64,000 nucleotides of DNA, taken from NCBI GenBank assembly GCA_902801515.1, contig CADCII010000008.1, forward strand, positions 37,792-101,791, in the 5' to 3' direction. The notes beneath the pieces were generated by a model that had not been told where the DNA came from, searched no databases, and worked only from the letters and a program-made list of their open reading frames with translations. Below are positions 45,412 through 53,734 of this stretch, piece after piece. A program made the position numbers and the translations under genes. Position 1 is the stretch's first letter; every line of letters starts with the position of its first letter. Source of the DNA: an uncultured Lachnospiraceae bacterium (lineage in GTDB: Bacteria > Bacillota > Clostridia > Lachnospirales > Lachnospiraceae).

Positions 45412-47295
45412 ATGAGTTACAGATCAACTGAAGAGTGGGTGGAGATCCGCAAGGGAGGAGACTATGTCAGTCTTGGTGAGCGGTTTGCGGTAAGTCCGGT
45501 CATTGCCAGACTTCTCAGAAACAGGGGTGCTGAATCGGACGATGAGATCCGGAACTACCTCTATGGCACACTGCAGGATCTGGAGGATCCCAGGCTTCTG
45601 AACGGATCCGTTGAAGCTGTCCGCCTTCTTCATGGGAAGATTATCACTGGAAAGAGAATACGCATTATCGGCGATTATGATGTGGATGGAATCTGCGCCA
45701 CATTCATCTTATATGATACGCTGACCAGGGCGGCGAAAGCTCATGCAGGCCGGGTCACTGCTTCAGACCGTGCAGATGAAGACCGTACACATGAAGACTG
45801 TACAGATGACATCAGTTCCTGCAGTTTGATTGATTACGACGTACCGGACAGGATACGGGACGGTTTCGGTCTCAATGTTCGTCTGATCGATGATGCATAC
45901 CAGAGTGGTGTGGACACAGTCATAACCTGCGACAACGGGATCGCTGCTGTCGAAGCGATAAAACGGGCAAAAGATCTTGGCATGACGGTCATTATCACAG
46001 ACCATCATGAGCCGGATAAGGACCTGCCGAAGGCTGATATCATCGTTGACACGAAGATGCCGCAAGACCTTTATCCAAATAAGGAACTGTGCGGCGCTGC
46101 CACGGTGTGGAAGCTTATGTATCTGTATGAGAGTATATATCTCTTACACCCTGATGAGGATGAACAAAACAGCATACCGCTGCCTCCTGTAAATGAATGT
46201 CCGGTCACTATGGAGCATCTCCCGTTTGCAGCCATCGCAACGGTTGCAGATGTCATGAAGCTGATGGGAGAAAACCGCATCCTGGTGAAAAACGGACTGT
46301 CCATGATACAGCACTGTTCAAATACAGGTCTTCAGGCCCTCCTGTCACAGACCCAGCTTACGGGCAAAGCCCTCAACTGTTACGATATCGGTTTTATTCT
46401 GGGACCATGCCTCAATGCGGGTGGAAGACTTGATTCAGCAAAACGGTGTATCGAACTTCTCAAAGAAAAGGAACCTGCCGAAGCCGTCAGCATGGCGGCT
46501 CAGCTGTGCTCGTTAAATGCGGAGCGCAAGGAGATGACGGAGCAGGGCAGGAAGGACGCAGACAGTCAGATCGAAGGCAGTTCTGCGCTTCCCGGGATTC
46601 TTGTCATCTACCTTCCCGGAATCCATGAATCTGTAGCAGGGATCATTGCATCCAGGATCAAGGATACCTATAACAGGCCCTCTTTTGTACTTACAGATTC
46701 TGATGATCCGGATATCCTCAAGGGAAGCGGCCGTTCCATCGAGGCCTACAACATGTTCAACGGGCTGGCTGAAATACGGGACGTGTTTACAAAGTTCGGC
46801 GGCCACGCTATGGCTGCCGGAGTGTCGCTCAGAAGAGATCGACTTGAAGAGTTCAAAAGCCGGATCAATGAAAACTGCATGCTTACTGAAACAGATCTGG
46901 TGCGGAAAGTGCGGATCGACATGAGGCTCCCCCTTTCCTATGTGACCGAAGATTTTATAGAATCCCTTCATATCCTCGAGCCTTTTGGCACAGGAAATCC
47001 CTCGCCACTTTTTGCCCAGAGCAATCTGAAAGTACTTCAGATGCGCGTTCTCGGCCAGAAGCGCAATGCGGTACGCCTGCTTCTGGAAGATGAAGGAACA
47101 CGCATGGATGCGGTCTGGTTCGGTTCTGCCGATGATATGGAAGACTACATCCGCACCGTGAGCGGAGAGGATACTCTGGCAAGACTTCGTCTCGGAATGG
47201 AGAACAGGCTTCGCCTTGCCGTTACATATCACCCGGAGATAAATGAATTCCGCGGCGTGCGTAATGTTCAGATCCGTATTGTAAACTATCGCTGA
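45412..47295 (+). CDS. recJ: Single-stranded-DNA exonuclease RecJ
   Basis: The protein has 627 residues from the ATG at 45412 (GGGAGG upstream); an earlier in-frame ATG at 45358 lies in the palindromic repeat. The DHH core shows RIIGDYDVDGICATFI, TCDNGIAAVEAIKRAKDLG (in part) and VIITDHHEP; the DHHA1 part has KFGGHAMAAGVSL near residue 465. An OB-fold C-terminal domain is suggested after about 500. An unusual hydrophilic insert rich in Asp/Arg/His/Thr (about residues 118-148) interrupts the N-terminal core. RecJ is a 5'-3' exonuclease in recombination and repair. The length is slightly below B. subtilis RecJ (about 786). Confidence 0.9.
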   Translation: MSYRSTEEWVEIRKGGDYVSLGERFAVSPVIARLLRNRGAESDDEIRNYLYGTLQDLEDPRLLNGSVEAVRLLHGKIITGKRIRIIGDYDVDGICATFILYDTLTRAAKAHAGRVTASDRADEDRTHEDCTDDISSCSLIDYDVPDRIRDGFGLNVRLIDDAYQSGVDTVITCDNGIAAVEAIKRAKDLGMTVIITDHHEPDKDLPKADIIVDTKMPQDLYPNKELCGAATVWKLMYLYESIYLLHPDEDEQNSIPLPPVNECPVTMEHLPFAAIATVADVMKLMGENRILVKNGLSMIQHCSNTGLQALLSQTQLTGKALNCYDIGFILGPCLNAGGRLDSAKRCIELLKEKEPAEAVSMAAQLCSLNAERKEMTEQGRKDADSQIEGSSALPGILVIYLPGIHESVAGIIASRIKDTYNRPSFVLTDSDDPDILKGSGRSIEAYNMFNGLAEIRDVFTKFGGHAMAAGVSLRRDRLEEFKSRINENCMLTETDLVRKVRIDMRLPLSYVTEDFIESLHILEPFGTGNPSPLFAQSNLKVLQMRVLGQKRNAVRLLLEDEGTRMDAVWFGSADDMEDYIRTVSGEDTLARLRLGMENRLRLAVTYHPEINEFRGVRNVQIRIVNYR

Positions 47296-47321
47296 TAACG
47301 ATCATTTTCAGGATTGCTTAT

Positions 47322-47350
47322 TTGCCAATTACTGGTATCTATGGTATTCT
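47322..47350 (+). promoter_or_regulatory. Promoter of yhbY-nadD operon
   Basis: TTGCCA (47322-47327), 17 bp, TATTCT (47345-47350), in the gap after recJ. Confidence 0.55.
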
Positions 47351-47371
47351 CATACTAGTTTTAAGACAGGT

Positions 47372-47406
47372 CTGCTTCCGCTGCAGTACAGAAACTGCGG
47401 GAAGCA
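47372..47406 (+). terminator. Leader hairpin upstream of yhbY
   Basis: CTGCTTCC (47372-47379) pairs with GGAAGCAG (47399-47406), enclosing GCAG with CTGC, followed by TCTTATATT. It lies between the predicted promoter and yhbY, so it could terminate or attenuate transcription. Confidence 0.5.
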
Positions 47407-47428
47407 GTCTTATATTAGTGAGGATATT

Positions 47429-47731
47429 ATGACTAGCAAACAGAGAGCATACCTGAAAAGCCTGGCATCGAAAGAAGATCCGGTTGTACAGATCGGCAAG
47501 GAAGGACTTACTCCGGAGAATACCGCAGCCATGCAGGAAGCCCTGACTGCAAGAGAACTGATCAAAGTCGGAGTGCTTCAGAACTGTTTCGACGACATCA
47601 GTGAGCTTGCCAATACGGCAGCTTCCAGGACCCGTTCACAGCTGGTCCAGGTAATCGGACGCAAGTTTGTACTGTACAAGGAAGGCAAAGACGACAAGAA
47701 AAAGATCCAGCTGCCTCCTGCTGCAAAATAA
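47429..47731 (+). CDS. yhbY: YhbY family RNA-binding protein
   Basis: The 100-residue CRS1/YhbY (CRM) domain protein starts MTSKQRAYLKSLA and has the QIGKEGLTPENTAAMQEAL segment and the LVQVIGRKFVLYK C-terminal strand. YhbY associates with pre-50S ribosomes. GAGGATATT precedes the ATG. It heads the yhbY-nadD-yqeK-rsfS cluster common in Firmicutes. Confidence 0.92.
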   Translation: MTSKQRAYLKSLASKEDPVVQIGKEGLTPENTAAMQEALTARELIKVGVLQNCFDDISELANTAASRTRSQLVQVIGRKFVLYKEGKDDKKKIQLPPAAK

Positions 47732-47740
47732 ATATCAGAT

Positions 47741-48364
47741 ATGATGAGAAGAAAAGTAGGGATCATGGGCGGCACCTTTGATCCAATCCATATCGGCCAT
47801 CTGATCCTCGGAGAAAGTGCATGGGAGCAGTTCGCTCTGGAGAAGGTTCTGTTCATGCCATCCGGCAATCCGCCTCATAAGACAGACCGGCATGGAGCTT
47901 CCAACGAACAGAGAGTGGAGATGGTGCGAAGAGCCATCGCTTCCAACGGGCATTTTGAACTGTCGCTTGCAGAGATGCATGAACAGGGTTATGTCTATAC
48001 GAAAGAGACTCTGAAGCGTCTGCGCGCTGAACATCCGGATACAGATTATTATTTCATCATGGGGGCGGATTCGGTTCTCACATTTCACACATGGAAGAGC
48101 CCTCAGGAGATCTGTGACCAGTGTATCCTGGTAGCGGCAGTAAGAGACCAGATGAGCACCAAAGAGCTTGATGCCCAGATCCTGAAGCTGAAAGAACAGT
48201 ATCATGCTGATATCCGTAAACTGGAGAGCCCCAATCTTGATATCTCTTCCCATACGATCCGTGAGAGATGTATGAGAGGAGAAAGCATACGTTACTATGT
48301 TCCCGACGAAATAAGACTATACATACAGGATGAGGAAATATATGGGAACAATCAATATTCCTAA
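47741..48364 (+). CDS. nadD: Nicotinate-nucleotide adenylyltransferase
   Basis: The 207-residue protein begins with the nucleotidyltransferase motif GIMGGTFDPIHIGHLILGE and shows FMPSGNPPHK, YFIMGADSVLTFHTW and the late ISSHTIRERCMRGESI block. It makes nicotinate adenine dinucleotide in NAD synthesis. The gene starts 9 nt after yhbY, and its end overlaps the start of yqeK by 23 nt. Confidence 0.96.
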   Translation: MMRRKVGIMGGTFDPIHIGHLILGESAWEQFALEKVLFMPSGNPPHKTDRHGASNEQRVEMVRRAIASNGHFELSLAEMHEQGYVYTKETLKRLRAEHPDTDYYFIMGADSVLTFHTWKSPQEICDQCILVAAVRDQMSTKELDAQILKLKEQYHADIRKLESPNLDISSHTIRERCMRGESIRYYVPDEIRLYIQDEEIYGNNQYS

Positions 48365-48953
48365 GCTCCAGCGCAAAATAAAAAAAGAACTGGATGCGGA
48401 CCGTTATCTGCATACTCTGGGAGTCATGTACACGGCCGCTTCCCTTGCCATGTGCTACGGAGAAGATATTGAGAAGGCACAGCTGGCGGGACTTCTGCAT
48501 GACTGTGCCAAGTGCATACCCAACGAACGCAAGATCAGGATGTGCCGGGAGTACGGTCTGGAGATCACCAAGGTGGAAATGGATGCGCCGTATCTTCTTC
48601 ATTCCAAACTTGGCGCTTATCTGGCCAGGGAAAAGTACGGCGTAGACGACGATGATATTCTGGGTGCCATCATGTGGCATACGACAGGACGCCCCAACAT
48701 GACCACCCTCGAAAAGATCGTTTTCATTGCCGATTATATCGAGCCTGCCAGGTACAAGGCCAAGAATCTGAAAGAAGTGCGAAAACTTGCGTTTCACGAC
48801 CTAAACATGACCGTATGCAGGATTCTGGAAGATACACTCCATTATCTTGATTCAGGCAAGGCAGAGATCGATCCGATGAGCAGAAGCGCATACAGATATT
48901 ACCACAACCTGTTCTTTGAGACTGAAGACAAAGGAAACTCACTCACCGTATAA
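48342..48953 (+). CDS. yqeK: YqeK, HD-domain Ap4A hydrolase family
   Basis: The protein has 203 residues from the ATG at 48342 (GAGGAAAT 8 nt upstream); an in-frame ATG at 48330 is also possible. HD-domain residues are seen in RYLHTLGV, GLLHDCAKCIP, and HSKLGAYLAREKYG with IMWHTTGRPNM. YqeK enzymes hydrolyse symmetric diadenosine tetraphosphate to two ADP. The location inside a NAD/ribosome cluster is standard. Confidence 0.93.
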   Translation: MGTINIPKLQRKIKKELDADRYLHTLGVMYTAASLAMCYGEDIEKAQLAGLLHDCAKCIPNERKIRMCREYGLEITKVEMDAPYLLHSKLGAYLAREKYGVDDDDILGAIMWHTTGRPNMTTLEKIVFIADYIEPARYKAKNLKEVRKLAFHDLNMTVCRILEDTLHYLDSGKAEIDPMSRSAYRYYHNLFFETEDKGNSLTV

Positions 48954-48956
48954 TTT

Positions 48957-48980
48957 GAACAAGTGCCTGTCACTTGTTTC
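48957..48980 (+). repeat. Short palindromic repeat, copy 2
   Basis: GAACAAGTG, spacer CCTGT, CACTTGTTTC: 4 nt after the yqeK stop. Confidence 0.85.
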
Positions 48981-48991
48981 GTTTGGAGTTT

Positions 48992-49014
48992 GAATAAGTG
49001 CCTGTCACTTGTTC
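48992..49014 (+). repeat. Short palindromic repeat, copy 3
   Basis: GAATAAGTG, spacer CCTGT, CACTTGTTC: 35 nt downstream of copy 2, same orientation, between yqeK and rsfS. Confidence 0.85.
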
Positions 49015-49061
49015 ATCGAAAACACACGCATTATCTAATTGGGAAGAATGGGAGAGAAAAT

Positions 49062-49427
49062 ATGGCAGATAACAGATCCAAGAAAATGGCCACACTTGCA
49101 TACCGCGCTCTGGAAGAGAAGAAGGCTGAAGACATCAAAGTACTCGATATCGAGAACGTCAGCACCCTTGCGGATTATTTTATAATCGCGTCAGGAAAGA
49201 ACCATAATCAGGTCCAGGCTATGGCAGACGCTGTCGACGAGATGCTGGGCAAAGCCGGCTATGAACCGAAGCAGACAGAAGGCTACCGCACCGCGAACTG
49301 GATCCTCCAGGATTATGGCGATATCGTTGTACATATATTTGATACAGAGAACAGGCTTTTCTATGATCTTGAGAGGATCTGGAGAGACGGCAAAGAAACG
49401 ACTATCGGAGAATTAGAGGAAGGGTAA
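49062..49427 (+). CDS. rsfS: Ribosomal silencing factor RsfS
   Basis: The protein has 121 residues from the ATG at 49062 (GGGAGAGAAAAT upstream); a longer frame starting at 48963 runs through the palindromic repeats and is rejected. Family blocks: LDIENVSTLADYFIIASGKN, QVQAMADAV, EGYRTANWILQDYGDIVVHIF (in pieces). RsfS binds L14 and blocks subunit joining in starved cells. It is the last of the yhbY-nadD-yqeK-rsfS group. Confidence 0.96.
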   Translation: MADNRSKKMATLAYRALEEKKAEDIKVLDIENVSTLADYFIIASGKNHNQVQAMADAVDEMLGKAGYEPKQTEGYRTANWILQDYGDIVVHIFDTENRLFYDLERIWRDGKETTIGELEEG

Positions 49428-49434
49428 CAGACAG

Positions 49435-50388
49435 ATGGCTATCGATAATCATTTTATGCAGAAGAAGGTATTGCAGAAGAACCAGCTCATCGCAGCATTC
49501 TGTGCATCAACAAATATGCCGTATGTTATCTGCGATCCTGTTTCATTTGAAGACCAGGTATGGATCTTTTCAGATGAGGACGGTTTCCGGGAATTCGCGG
49601 AGCGTTTTGCCGCGAAAAAACTTCCCCTTCGTGGACTTTCTGTACAGAAAAATAACTATCCCGCGTTTTTCTCGTCTCTGATCCCGATCGGCATAACGGA
49701 AGTCGTATTTACTGAAAATGGCGCAAGTGCGAAGATCCCGCTGGATCAGTTTGTGAAGAAGCAGGACAAGTCCAACGTCCCCATACTTCGCAGACCGCTT
49801 GAGAATCCGTCCCTGCAGCTTACAGGCATCTATCTTATGCAGGAAGTGAAGAGACAGGTCCCTAACGAAGAGAAGGAAGATCTCCCCGGCCTTAATGAAG
49901 AGTTCCTGATCAATCTCGCAAGGTCCAGATTCCTGATGCCTATAGAAGTCAAGAACGGTCCTGGAACCCCCGAAGAGAGAATCCGCAAAGGACAGGTCGG
50001 ATTTGTCAATATCAACACCAAGAACGGAGACAGTTTCAGACCGATCTTCTCCGATACATTTGAATTCAATAAATTCAAACAGAAGAAGAATCTGCAGGCA
50101 GTGACGCTTCCGTTCGGAGGTCTCAAACAGGCGATGCCCCAAAATGTGAAGGGCTACATCATGAATCCTGTCGGCTGTTCTGTAGTGATCACGTCCCAGC
50201 TGATCGACCAGGTTCTGAAGAACTTCCCCGAAGAAGTCCAGAAGGGGGCAGAAGAGACCAGAAAGCTTATGGAAGCACAGGCAGAAGCAGCTGTCAAAGC
50301 ACCGGTAAAGGCGCCTGTGAAAGCGCCGGTCAAAGCGCCTCTTGCAAACGGGCATTCCAAGATCACAAAGATGCCTGAAAAGAAATAA
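49435..50388 (+). CDS. SseB-domain protein with VKAP repeat tail
   Basis: The 317-residue cytoplasmic protein resembles SseB N-terminal-domain proteins (PYVICDPVSFEDQVWIFSDED in parts; a central NINTKNGDSFRPIFSD segment). The C-terminal 45 residues are low complexity with four tandem APVK/VKAP units followed by a Lys-rich end. No catalytic motif, signal peptide or membrane segment was found. It begins 7 nt after rsfS and probably shares its transcript. Role unknown; SseB domains are widespread in Firmicutes and Actinobacteria. Confidence 0.65.
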   Translation: MAIDNHFMQKKVLQKNQLIAAFCASTNMPYVICDPVSFEDQVWIFSDEDGFREFAERFAAKKLPLRGLSVQKNNYPAFFSSLIPIGITEVVFTENGASAKIPLDQFVKKQDKSNVPILRRPLENPSLQLTGIYLMQEVKRQVPNEEKEDLPGLNEEFLINLARSRFLMPIEVKNGPGTPEERIRKGQVGFVNINTKNGDSFRPIFSDTFEFNKFKQKKNLQAVTLPFGGLKQAMPQNVKGYIMNPVGCSVVITSQLIDQVLKNFPEEVQKGAEETRKLMEAQAEAAVKAPVKAPVKAPVKAPLANGHSKITKMPEKK

Positions 50389-50434
50389 CTTAACAGATCC
50401 GCTGCATAAAACAGTACAAAATAAAAGATATTAA

Positions 50435-50468
50435 AAAGCGCTGTATCCGCGATAGGATACAGCGCTTT
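50435..50468 (+). terminator. Bidirectional terminator between the SseB gene and lexA
   Basis: A perfect 14-bp stem AAAGCGCTGTATCC (50435-50448) with GGATACAGCGCTTT (50455-50468), flanked by TTAA on the left and TTAACTT on the right. Confidence 0.85.
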
Positions 50469-50494
50469 AACTTATTATCATCTGTATGAAATAA

Positions 50495-51115
50495 TTATCT
50501 CATCAGCCTGAAAACTCCGAACACTTTGCCGAGGATCTGCAGATCACTGCTGACGATGATCGGATCCATGGAATCGTTCTCCGGCTGAAGACGGACATGA
50601 CCCTTCTCTTTATAGAAAGTCTTCACCGTAGCGGAGTCTTCGACAAGTGCGACTACGACATCTCCGTTGCGGGCGTCATTGCCCTGTTCCACCAGTACCA
50701 GATCGCCGGAATTGATACCGATATTGATCATGCTGTCGCCCTTGACACGCAGCATGAAAGTCTGAGTGTTGGGCATGAATTCTGACGGAATAGGGAAGTA
50801 GTTCTCAATATTCTGTCTGGCAAGGATCGGTACGCCTGCAGCAACAGTACCGACAATCGGAACATTCACAGTCTCACGGCGGGTCAGACTGAACTCGTCA
50901 TCAATGATCTCTATTGCGCGCGGTTTTGTCGGATCCCGGCGGATGTAACCATTCTTCTCAAGAGTCTCAAGATGAGAATGAACAGAAGAGGTGGACTTGA
51001 GATGAACTGCCTCGCAGATCTCACGGACAGCAGGCGGATATCCCTTTTTCAGAATCTCACTCTTTATAAAACTGAGGATCTCTTCCTGTTTTTTCGATAT
51101 CTTTCCATATGCCAT
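50495..51115 (-). CDS. lexA: LexA SOS repressor
   Basis: The protein has 206 residues from the ATG at 51115; GTATTC-rich sequence upstream gives a binding site AGAGGTATTC. The N-terminal winged helix (1-70) includes [26 protein letters not shown] (in pieces). Self-cleavage Ala93-Gly94 lies in VAAGVP, with the Ser128 (GDSMI) and Lys165 (ATVKTF) dyad. It represses DNA-damage genes until RecA triggers autocleavage. A LexA-like box sits about 80 nt upstream of its start, fitting autoregulation. Confidence 0.96.
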   Translation of the reverse strand: MAYGKISKKQEEILSFIKSEILKKGYPPAVREICEAVHLKSTSSVHSHLETLEKNGYIRRDPTKPRAIEIIDDEFSLTRRETVNVPIVGTVAAGVPILARQNIENYFPIPSEFMPNTQTFMLRVKGDSMINIGINSGDLVLVEQGNDARNGDVVVALVEDSATVKTFYKEKGHVRLQPENDSMDPIIVSSDLQILGKVFGVFRLMR

Positions 51116-51196
51116 ATGAATACCTCTGCTTTCACAAGAATCTCCCCAGACCCCTATAAATATATACAAAGTCTAACACAGAGGTATGTGAAATGC

Positions 51197-51208
51197 AAAC
51201 AAATGTTT
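51197..51208 (-). promoter_or_regulatory. Candidate LexA box upstream of lexA
   Basis: AAACAAATGTTT matches the Gram-positive SOS pattern RAAC-N4-GTTY. On the minus strand it overlaps a possible -35 (TTTGCA) that has TTAGAC 17 bp downstream, so LexA binding would block its own promoter. Confidence 0.6.
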
Positions 51209-51288
51209 CGAAAATCTGTTCGATATAATCTTTGCCGACTGCTTTTAGTTTTTTTTAATTATTCCTACAGAAAAGGATTGCGCATGCG

Positions 51289-51297
51289 TGTTATAAT
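51289..51297 (+). promoter_or_regulatory. Extended -10 promoter of the DUF1002 gene
   Basis: TG at 51289-51290, T, then TATAAT (51292-51297), 63 nt before the start codon. No clear -35. Sequence upstream is T-rich. Confidence 0.6.
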
Positions 51298-51359
51298 CAC
51301 ACTAGCTGATACAATTACAGCAGCATACCTAATAAATAAATCACAGGAGGATATGTGGT

Positions 51360-53534
51360 ATGAAGAAGAAACTACTCAGCATGATGCTCACTCTGGCGCT
51401 GATCATTTCCGCGCTGGCAGCTGTACCGATGACCGTACAGGCGGATTCCATGATGGTCGTCACGGTCGGAGCTGATCTGTCAGAAGAGCAGAAGAATATG
51501 ATTCTGAAATATTTCAATGTTTCACCATCGAGCTATACGCTGATCACCGTCAATAACAGTGATGAGTATGCTCATCTTGGCAACTATATGAGCCGTGATG
51601 TGATAGGCAGCAGAACTATCAGCTGCGCCCTGATCCGTCCGATGACTTCCGGCGGTATTCAGGTCAAGACAGCGAATCTTACTTTCGTCACATCCAACAT
51701 GATCGCATCGAACCTGGCTACAGCAGGCGTGACCAACTGCGAAGTTCTTGCGGCTGCACCGTTCCCGGTTTCCGGAACAGGCGCCCTGACCGGCACCCTG
51801 ATGGCTTATGAAAATCTCTCAGGCGTTACCCTGAGCCAGCAGAAGAAAGAAGCTGCTGCCCAGGAGTTTGCTACCACTTATGAGCTTGGCCAGTCAGTCG
51901 GACAGCAGCAGGCACAGCAGATCGTCAATGATATGAAGATGCAGGTCATTAACGGAACGCTGGAGCAGGATAATTCCATTACAAATGAAGAGATCACCGA
52001 GATCGTCAACAATGTTGTCAACAATTACACCAACAATGTGACGACCAACAACAATACCGGACTTACGGCAGCTGATGCGCAGGCCCTTCAGGAACTTGCC
52101 GTCAAGATCGCCAAGGAATCCTATGAGCAGGGTACCCTCGATGCACTGGCACAGATCCAGTCCACTCTTGAGGGTCAGACCAAGACAGAGAGTACTGCGG
52201 CAACCACTCAGATTGAGCAGAACGCAGCTCCCACATCTGATACAGCCTCCTCCGGTGATTCCGGACAGCTTGCTTCCGCAGCAGATCAGGCACTTGCAGA
52301 AGACAGCCTTCTGACTCAGACGGATGAGAGCGCGCTTGCAGGAACAACCGATACAGGTACAGTTGTTTCTTCTTCAACTGCCGAGAGCACAATCGACAGC
52401 TCCGTAGCTACCAATCTGGACGAACAGATTGAAGAGCAGACAGCAGCTGATCAGGGCACCAGTGACACAGGTATCCCGGAAGCAACTGATTCCACAACTA
52501 TCCCTGAAGCAACCGATTCCACAACCATTCCTGAAGCAACCGGCGACGGTTCTGACGTATCAGAATTTGATCCGTTCGGCACCACGGATGAACCGGCAGT
52601 CACTGACGACCAGGGTATTATTGAAGAACCTGCTGTTGAAGAACCTGGTGTTGAAGAACCTGCACCTGAAGAACAGCCGACTCCTGCAGTTGAAGAATCT
52701 CAGCCTGAACCGGCAGCACCTGCGATGGTCAGAGATTCCGCGATCACGGCTGATGACGTAAGATCCGGCAATGCACAGTTTGTAGCTTACAACGTAAGTG
52801 GTGACGGCAATTCACAGGCATCCGGCAATGCACCGGTCGCTCTGGTACTTCCGTACGACAACATGGTTCCGGTAAGCGGAGCGCTTCATGTGACAGATAA
52901 CAGCGGAGCAGAAGTAGCAGCACTGGATATCACCAATCCTGCAACTGACGGCGGACAGAGCAATATCCTTGTTGTCGGCATGGATTCCACCATCAGCCTG
53001 CCGGGCGGATGGAACGGTTACACCAAGGTTCTCATCCTTCCGAAGGATGTCAACAGCGGATCCGCATTCTCACCGATGCCAGGACAGAATTACACATACA
53101 CACTGGACGCACAGTTTGCACAGACTGCTGACGCTGCAGCTACTGACGGAGCACCGGCACTCAATGTCGCAATCGACAATTATACTCCTTATGGAGGATC
53201 CGTTGTCGAGACCGGTTTCGTGACTGATGGCTACAGCCTGACCAGCGCATCCTACAGTAACGGCGCACAGGGAACCGTACAGTTCCCGTCCGACGGAAGC
53301 GCAGCCTACGCAACCGTATCCGCAGAGGATTCCAGCATGGCCATGGTATCTGTAGACTCAGGTGCTGCCGGCATCACTGCAGGAAGCGGAGAACGCGTAG
53401 TGATCAGTCCGGTACAGGCAGGCAAGGTAACGCTGACGATCAGATATTACTCAGCTGCACCGGAAGAAGGCATGGATGTCGATCCGGCTGCTGAAGTAGG
53501 TTCTGCAGCATGCAGCATACAGTTTACCAACTAA
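51360..53534 (+). CDS. Secreted DUF1002 protein with long low-complexity linker
   Basis: The 724-residue protein starts with a clear signal peptide (basic MKKK, hydrophobic core, VQA-DS cleavage near residue 29). Residues 30-270 match DUF1002 (MVVTVGADLSEEQ, IGSRTISCALIRP, GGIQVKTANLTFVTSNMIAS in parts). A Thr/Ser/Glu/Pro-rich linker follows (about 275-455) with tandem ATDSTTIPE and EEPAVEEPGVEEPAPEE type repeats. The last 270 residues form a beta-rich extracellular domain not recognised. No LPXTG or membrane anchor is seen. Function of DUF1002 is unknown. It has its own promoter and a strong terminator; G/C use resembles its neighbours. Confidence 0.8.
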   Translation: MKKKLLSMMLTLALIISALAAVPMTVQADSMMVVTVGADLSEEQKNMILKYFNVSPSSYTLITVNNSDEYAHLGNYMSRDVIGSRTISCALIRPMTSGGIQVKTANLTFVTSNMIASNLATAGVTNCEVLAAAPFPVSGTGALTGTLMAYENLSGVTLSQQKKEAAAQEFATTYELGQSVGQQQAQQIVNDMKMQVINGTLEQDNSITNEEITEIVNNVVNNYTNNVTTNNNTGLTAADAQALQELAVKIAKESYEQGTLDALAQIQSTLEGQTKTESTAATTQIEQNAAPTSDTASSGDSGQLASAADQALAEDSLLTQTDESALAGTTDTGTVVSSSTAESTIDSSVATNLDEQIEEQTAADQGTSDTGIPEATDSTTIPEATDSTTIPEATGDGSDVSEFDPFGTTDEPAVTDDQGIIEEPAVEEPGVEEPAPEEQPTPAVEESQPEPAAPAMVRDSAITADDVRSGNAQFVAYNVSGDGNSQASGNAPVALVLPYDNMVPVSGALHVTDNSGAEVAALDITNPATDGGQSNILVVGMDSTISLPGGWNGYTKVLILPKDVNSGSAFSPMPGQNYTYTLDAQFAQTADAAATDGAPALNVAIDNYTPYGGSVVETGFVTDGYSLTSASYSNGAQGTVQFPSDGSAAYATVSAEDSSMAMVSVDSGAAGITAGSGERVVISPVQAGKVTLTIRYYSAAPEEGMDVDPAAEVGSAACSIQFTN

Positions 53535-53617
53535 AGAAAAGGATTGAGATTACAGAATCAGACTAAGAGTGTCGGAAAGACGCGTTAGCATCAGTTCTGT
53601 AATATGAGAAAGAAATC

Positions 53618-53659
53618 AATTGGGCCCGGAGTGTTTATATAAACACTCCGGGCCCAATT
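53618..53659 (+). terminator. 42-nt perfect palindrome, probable bidirectional terminator
   Basis: AATTGGGCCCGGAGTGTTTAT followed directly by its exact reverse complement. As RNA it forms a hairpin with a very stable stem, ending in AATTAT. It lies between the DUF1002 and DUF6273-like genes. Confidence 0.75.
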
Positions 53660-53734
53660 ATGGTAAAGTGGAAGTACCAGCCGGTAATTGTCAAACTGAT
53701 CATTCCGTTGCAGAGTGCAGAGAAAGGAATTGTC

